Assembly: GCF_023091745.1 (NCBI RefSeq)
Contig: NC_068920.1
Location: 4,774,001-4,838,000 of the forward strand
Source of the DNA: Budorcas taxicolor
Taxonomy: Eukaryota; Chordata; Mammalia; Artiodactyla; Bovidae
Direction: 5' to 3'
Length of the DNA stretch: 64,000 bases
In this document: piece by piece, positions 59,005 to 64,000 of the stretch
How positions within the stretch are numbered: position 1 is the stretch's first letter
How the letters are laid out: every line of letters starts with the position of its first letter
Notes under the pieces: model-generated
What the model was told of the DNA's origin: nothing
Seen by the model: the letters and a program-made list of their open reading frames with translations, nothing else
Databases searched by the model: none
Position numbers and translations under genes: made by a program

Positions 59005-60409
59005 CCGCCCAGGCTCAGCACAGCACGGAGAGCACCAGGCTTCCCAGGGCCCCGGGCTGTGGTCTGCAGCCCCACACACCCGGAGGCTGACTCCGTGAGC
59101 GCCCAGAAGGTGCGTGACAGACGTCATTTCCCTAGTGCTCTCCCCACCAGCAGAGACGTGTGCAGGTGGTTGGGGCCTGCCCCTGCGTGTCTGGGCTGCC
59201 GCCCACAGCCTCCGCTCAGGGGAAGCAGCCCCTGTGCCAAGACCTGCAGGAGGCGCGGGGCGTCCCTGCCTGGAAGCCAAGTGCACAGTCCGCTTGGAAG
59301 CGAGCCTCCTTGGGAAGAGTCGAGGGAGCCAAGCCGCGTGCAGCTGCAATCCCTGCTTGGGCCGAGCCGAGTGTGCCTCCAGGACGGCAGAGCTCCAGCT
59401 CTGCTCAGAGGCCGGATCTAGTCAAGTGCCTTGCGCGAGGCTGCTCTGCCCTGGGCGAGACTTGCCCAGGCTTGCCTCGCTGCTAGGCTTGCTGCCCGGG
59501 AAGGAGCAGGCTGTGCGATGCTGGGAGAGGCCACTGGCGCCTTCCTGGCCTCAGCTCCACTCCTGCCTTGCCTTTGCATCTAGGCCCCGGGCGTCCTTGG
59601 GGAAGGCTTAGGAGCCGGTGGCTTGCACACTGCCAAGCCCTCCAGCAGTGAGGCCTCTCGTAGAGGGGAGGGGAGGGCAAGTGCAGGGCTCCTCCGGCGG
59701 GTGCTTGGCCGCACAGACTCAGCGCCGCACGGAGAGCACAAGGCTCCCAGGTCCCCTGGCTGTGGTCTGCAGCCCCACTCTCCCGGAGGCTGACTCCGTG
59801 GGCGGCCAGAAGGTGCCTGACAGACGTCATGTCCCTAGCGCTCTGCTCCCCAGCAGAGACGTGTGCAGGTGGTGGGGCCTGCCCCTGCGTGTCTGGGCTC
59901 CCGCCGGCAGCCCCAGCTCCAGGGAAGCAGCCCCTGAGCCAAGACCTGTAGGAGGCGCGGGGCGCCCCCGCCTGGAAGCCTAGTGCACAGCATGCGGGAA
60001 GCGAGCCTCCTCGGGAGAAGAGGAGGCAGCCCAGCTGCGTGCGTCTGCACTCACTCCTTGGGCGGAGCCCAGTGAGCCTCCAGTACGGCAGAGCTCCAGC
60101 TCTGCTCAGAGGCCCGATCTGGCAGAGTTGCTGGCGTGAGGCTGCTCGGCCCTTGGCGAGCCTTGCCCAGACTTGCCTCGCTGCTAGGCTTCCTGCCCGG
60201 GAAGGAGCAGGCTGCGCGAGACAGGCAGAAGCTCCTGGCGCCTTCCTGGCCTCAGCTCCACTCCTGCCTTGCCTTTGCACCTAGTCCCCAGGCGTCCTTG
60301 CGGAGTGCTTAGGGGCCGCTGGGTTGCACGCTGCCAAGCCCTCCAGCCGTGAGAGCTCTGTCATAGGGAAGGGAATGGCAAGTGCAGGGCTCCTGCAGCG
60401 GTCGCTTGG
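59005..60409 (+). repeat. Unit 43, Abeta-B2-G
   Basis: 1,405 bp. C384 and C402. Confidence 0.95.
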
Positions 60410-61814
60410 CCGCCCAGACTCAGCACAGCACGGAGAGCACCAGGCTTCCCAGGGCCCCTGGCTGTGGTCTGCAGCCCCACACACCCGGAGGCTGACTCCG
60501 TGAGCGCCCAGAAGGTGCCTGACAGACGTCATTTCCCTAGTGCTCTCCCCACCGGCAGAGACGTGTGCAGGTGGTTGGGGCCTGCCCCTGCATGTCTGGG
60601 CTGCCGCCCACAGCCTCCGCTCAGGGGAAGCAGCCCCTGTGCCAAGACCTGCAGGAGGCGCGGGGCGTCCCTGCCTGGAAGCCAAGTGCACAGTCCGCTT
60701 GGAAGCGAGCCTCCTTGGGAAGAGTCGAGGGAGCCAAGCCGCGTGCAGCTGCAATCCCTGCTTGGGCCGAGCCGAGTGTGCCTCCAGGACGGCAGAGCTC
60801 CAGCTCTGCTCAGAGGCCGGATCTAGTCAAGTGCCTTGCGCGAGGCTGCTCTGCCCTGGGCGAGACTTGCCCAGGCTTGCCTCGCTGCTAGGCTTGCTGC
60901 CCGGGAAGGAGCAGGCTGTGCGATGCTGGGAGAGGCCACTGGCGCCTTCCTGGCCTCAGCTCCACTCCTGCCTTGCCTTTGCATCTAGGCGCCGGGCGTC
61001 CTTGGGGAAGGCTTAGGAGCCGGGGGCTTGCACACTGCCAAGCCCTCCAGCAGTGAGGCCTCTCGTAGAGGGGAGGGGAGGGCAAGTGCAGGTCTCCTCC
61101 GGCGGGTGCTTGGCCGCCCAGACTCAGCGCCGCACGGAGAGCACAAGGCTCCCAGGTCCCCTGGCTGTGCTCTGCAGCCCCACACACCCGGAGGCTGACT
61201 CCGTGGGCGCCCAGAAGGTGACTGACAGACGTCATGTCCCTAGCGCTCTGCTCCCCAGCAGAGACGTGTGCAGGTGGTGGGGCCTGCCCCTGCGTGTCTG
61301 GGCTCCCGCCGGCAGCCCCAGCTCCAGGGAAGCAGCCCCTGAGCCAAGACCTGTAGGGGGCGCGGGGCGCCCCCGCCTGGAAGCCTAGTGCACAGCATGC
61401 GGGAAGCGAGCCTCCTCCGGAGAAGAGGAGTCAGCCCAGCTGCGTGCGTCTGCAATCACTCCTTGGGCGGAGCCCATTGATCCTCCAGTACGGCAGAGCT
61501 CCAGCTCTGCTCAGAGGCCCGATCTGGCAGAGTTGCTGGCGTGAGGCTGCTCTGCCTTGGGCGAGCCTTGCCCAGACTTGCCTCGCTGCTAGGCTTCCTG
61601 CCCGGGAAGGAGCAGGCTGCGCGAGACAGGCAGACGCTCCTGGCGCCTTCCTGGCCTCAGTTCCACTCCTGCCTTGCCTTTGCACCTAGTCCCCAGGCGT
61701 CCTTGCGGAGGGCTTAGGGGCCGGTGGGTTGCCCGCTGCCAAGCCCTCCAGCCGTGAGAGCTCTGTCATAGGGAAGGGAATGGCAAGTGCAGGGCTCCTG
61801 CAGCGGTCGCTTGG
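60410..61814 (+). repeat. Unit 44, Agamma-B1-G
   Basis: 1,405 bp. Private A at 60592 turns a CpG into CpA. Confidence 0.95.
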
Positions 61815-63219
61815 CCGCCCAGGCTCAGCACAGCACGGAGAGCACCAGGCTTCCCAGGGCCCCGGGCTGTGGTCTGCAGCCCCACACACCCGGAGGCTGA
61901 CTCCGTGAGCGCCCAGAAGGTGCGTGACAGACGTCATTTCCCTAGTGCTCTCCCCACCAGCAGAGACGTGTGCAGGTGGTTGGGGCCTGCCCCTGCGTGT
62001 CTGGGCTGCCGCCCACAGCCTCCGCTCAGGGGAAGCAGCCCCTGTGCCAAGACCTGCAGGAGGCGCGGGGCGTCCCTGCCTGGAAGCCAAGTGCACAGTC
62101 CGCTTGGAAGCGAGCCTCCTTGGGAAGAGTCGAGGGAGCCAAGCCGCGTGCAGCTGCAATCCCTGCTTGGGCCGAGCCGAGTGTGCCTCCAGGACGGGAG
62201 AGCTCCAGCTCTGCTGAGAGGCCGGATCTAGTCAAGTGCCTTGCGCGAGGCTGCTCTGCCCTGGGCGAGACTTGCCCAGGCTTGCCTCGCTGCTAGGCTT
62301 GCTGCCCGGGAAGGAGCAGGCTGTGCGATGCTGGGAGAGGCCACTGGCGCCTTCCTGGCCTCAGCTCCACTCCTGCCTTGCCTTTGCATCTAGGCCCCGG
62401 GCGTCCTTGGGGAAGGCTTAGGAGCCGGTGGCTTGCACACTGCCAAGCCCTCCAGCAGTGAGGCCTCTCGTAGAGGGGAGGGGAGGGCAAGTGCAGGGCT
62501 CCTCCGGCGGGTGCTTGGCCGCACAGACTCAGCGCCGCACGGAGAGCACAAGGCTCCCAGGTCCCCTGGCTGTGGTCTGCAGCCCCACTCTCCCGGAGGC
62601 TGACTCCGTGGGCGGCCAGAAGGTGCCTGACAGACGTCATGTCCCTAGCGCTCTGCTCCCCAGCAGAGACGTGTGCAGGTGGTGGGGCCTGCCCCTGCGT
62701 GTCTGGGCTCCCGCCGGCAGCCCCAGCTCCAGGGAAGCAGCCCCTGAGCCAAGACCTGTAGGAGGCGCGGGGCGCCCCCGCCTGGAAGCCTAGTGCACAG
62801 CATGCGGGAAGCGAGCCTCCTCGGGAGAAGAGGAGGCAGCCCAGCTGCGTGCGTCTGCACTCACTCCTTGGGCGGAGCCCAGTGAGCCTCCAGTACGGCA
62901 GAGCTCCAGCTCTGCTCAGAGGCCCGATCTGGCAGAGTTGCTGGCGTGAGGCTGCTCGGCCCTTGGCGAGCCTTGCCCAGACTTGCCTCGCTGCTAGGCT
63001 TCCTGCCCGGGAAGGAGCAGGCTGCGCGAGACAGGCAGAAGCTCCTGGCGCCTTCCTGGCCTCAGCTCCACTCCTGCCTTGCCTTTGCACCTAGTCCCCA
63101 GGCGTCCTTGCGGAGTGCTTAGGGGCCGCTGGGTTGCACGCTGCCAAGCCCTCCAGCCGTGAGAGCTCTGTCATAGGGAAGGGAATGGCAAGTGCAGGGC
63201 TCCTGCAGCGGTCGCTTTG
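61815..63219 (+). repeat. Unit 45, Abeta(G384, G402)-B2-G, rare T at 63218
   Basis: 1,405 bp. Tail ends CGCTTTGCC, as in units 4 and 41. Confidence 0.95.
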
Positions 63220-64000
63220 CCGCCCAGACTCAGCACAGCACGGAGAGCACCAGGCTTCCCAGGGCCCCTGGCTGTGGTCTGCAGCCCCACACACCCGGAG
63301 GCTGACTCCGTGAGCGCCCAGAAGGTGCCTGACAGACGTCATTTCCCTAGTGCTCTCCCCACCGGCAGAGACGTGTGCAGGTGGTTGGGGCCTGCCCCTG
63401 CGTGTCTGGGCTGCCGCCCACAGCCTCCGCTCAGGGGAAGCAGCCCCTGTGCCAAGACCTGCAGGAGGCGCGGGGCGTCCCTGCCTGGAAGCCAAGTGCA
63501 CAGTCCGCTTGGAAGCGAGCCTCCTTGGGAAGAGTCGAGGGAGCCAAGCCGCGTGCAGCTGCAATCCCTGCTTGGGCCGAGCCGAGTGTGCCTCCAGGAC
63601 GGCAGAGCTCCAGCTCTGCTCAGAGGCCGGATCTAGTCAAGTGCCTTGCGCGAGGCTGCTCTGCCCTGGGCGAGACTTGCCCAGGCTTGCCTCGCTGCTA
63701 GGCTTGCTGCCCGGGAAGGAGCAGGCTGTGCGATGCTGGGAGAGGCCACTGGCGCCTTCCTGGCCTCAGCTCCACTCCTGCCTTGCCTTTGCATCTAGGC
63801 GCCGGGCGTCCTTGGGGAAGGCTTAGGAGCCGGGGGCTTGCACACTGCCAAGCCCTCCAGCAGTGAGGCCTCTCGTAGAGGGGAGGGGAGGGCAAGTGCA
63901 GGTCTCCTCCGGCGGGTGCTTGGCCGCCCAGACTCAGCGCCGCACGGAGAGCACAAGGCTCCCAGGTCCCCTGGCTGTGCTCTGCAGCCCCACACACCCG
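63220..64000 (+). repeat. Unit 46, partial: Agamma half and start of B1
   Basis: 781 bp, cut by the window end. The A half is complete (63220-63923). The B fragment has C709 and C761, both B1-type. Confidence 0.95.

Larger units (their letters stand above)
1..64000 (+). repeat. Tandem satellite array, 1,405-bp dimeric unit, whole window
   Basis: The same sequence recurs head-to-tail 45.6 times with a period of 1,405 bp (four early units are 1,403-1,404 bp). It is about two-thirds G+C (one counted 60-base line has 40 G/C). Both window edges lie inside the repeat, so the array is longer than the window. No unique sequence, microsatellite or interspersed element interrupts it. Variant scheme by unit offset: Aalpha = G110, A134, A145, T239; Abeta = G110, C134, A145, C239; Agamma = C110, C134, G145, C239. 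B1 = A812, T1022, T1068, T1072, T1144; B1s = B1 with A872 and G1144; B2 = T775, T777, C812, G1009, G1022, G1068, G1072. T-tail = T1356 and C1372; G-tail = G1356 and T1372. Monomer length and GC resemble bovid satellite II as I remember it; that name is unverified. Confidence 0.98.
35120..64000 (+). repeat. Block R2: two-unit (four-monomer) HOR, 2,810 bp
   Basis: B1 and B2 units alternate: 26/27, 28/29, 30/31, 32/33, 34/35, 36/37, 38/39, then extra B2 units 40 and 41, then 42/43, 44/45 and 46. All tails are G-type and B1 units carry C1324. Superimposed markers G96 (32405, 40835), G234 (units 26, 28, 32, 34, 38) and A124 (units 27, 33, 37) recur with 8,430-bp spacing, which points to an older six-unit duplication. 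Confidence 0.88.

Noticed and set aside
1..64000. Hundreds of overlapping open reading frames of 60-265 codons in all frames
   Set aside because: They recur with the satellite period, overlap on both strands, resemble no protein family I recognise, and are opened or closed by single variant sites. No frame can continue from one unit to the next because 1,405 is not divisible by 3. None is reported as a gene.
1..64000. CRISPR array
   Set aside because: Repeats are 1,405 bp, contiguous and without unique spacers.
1..64000. Ribosomal DNA or other gene-containing tandem cluster
   Set aside because: No rRNA, tRNA or histone-like sequence is recognisable, and the unit is far shorter than a mammalian rDNA repeat.

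Overview
This window is one uninterrupted, GC-rich satellite DNA array that runs off both ends. I see no gene, RNA gene, transposon, CRISPR array or unique sequence. Every stretch longer than 300 bases is satellite. The repeat is a 1,405-bp unit made of two diverged half-monomers of about 702 bp, called A and B here (roughly 85% alike by eye). There are 45 complete units plus a 781-bp partial unit, all in the same orientation. Unit phase was set so that unit 1 starts at base 1. Offsets such as o96 mean base 96 of an indel-free unit.

A long, two-thirds G+C, tandem satellite with ~700-bp monomers suggests a mammalian (peri)centromere. The monomer length and composition fit what I recall of bovid satellite II (bovine 1.723 satellite, caprine satellite II, about 700 bp). 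That assignment is an inference and was not checked by alignment.

The array is layered. Units fall into classes defined by linked variants: A halves Aalpha, Abeta and Agamma; B halves B1, B1s and B2; and a T- or G-type tail in the last ~50 bp. Units 1-4 (1-5619) belong to a 'middle-type' family but are shuffled. Units 5-7 (5620-9830) are an island of 'right-type' units and carry six of the eight single-base indels in the window. Units 8-22 (9831-30904) follow a three-unit order (B1, B2, B1s), a 4,215-bp higher-order repeat (HOR), with one extra hybrid unit. Units 23-25 (30905-35119) are a transition. Units 26-46 (35120-64000) follow a two-unit order (B1, B2), a 2,810-bp HOR, and inside it there is evidence of an 8,430-bp six-unit super-repeat.

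From 11235 to 63219 there are 37 consecutive units of exactly 1,405 bp with no indel. Open reading frames recur in all frames with the repeat period. They are by-products of GC-rich, stop-poor sequence: 1,405 is not a multiple of 3, and single variant sites open or close the frames. What is worth attention is the higher-order architecture, the recombination junctions, the indel cluster and a few conserved dyad-symmetric motifs, not a coded system.
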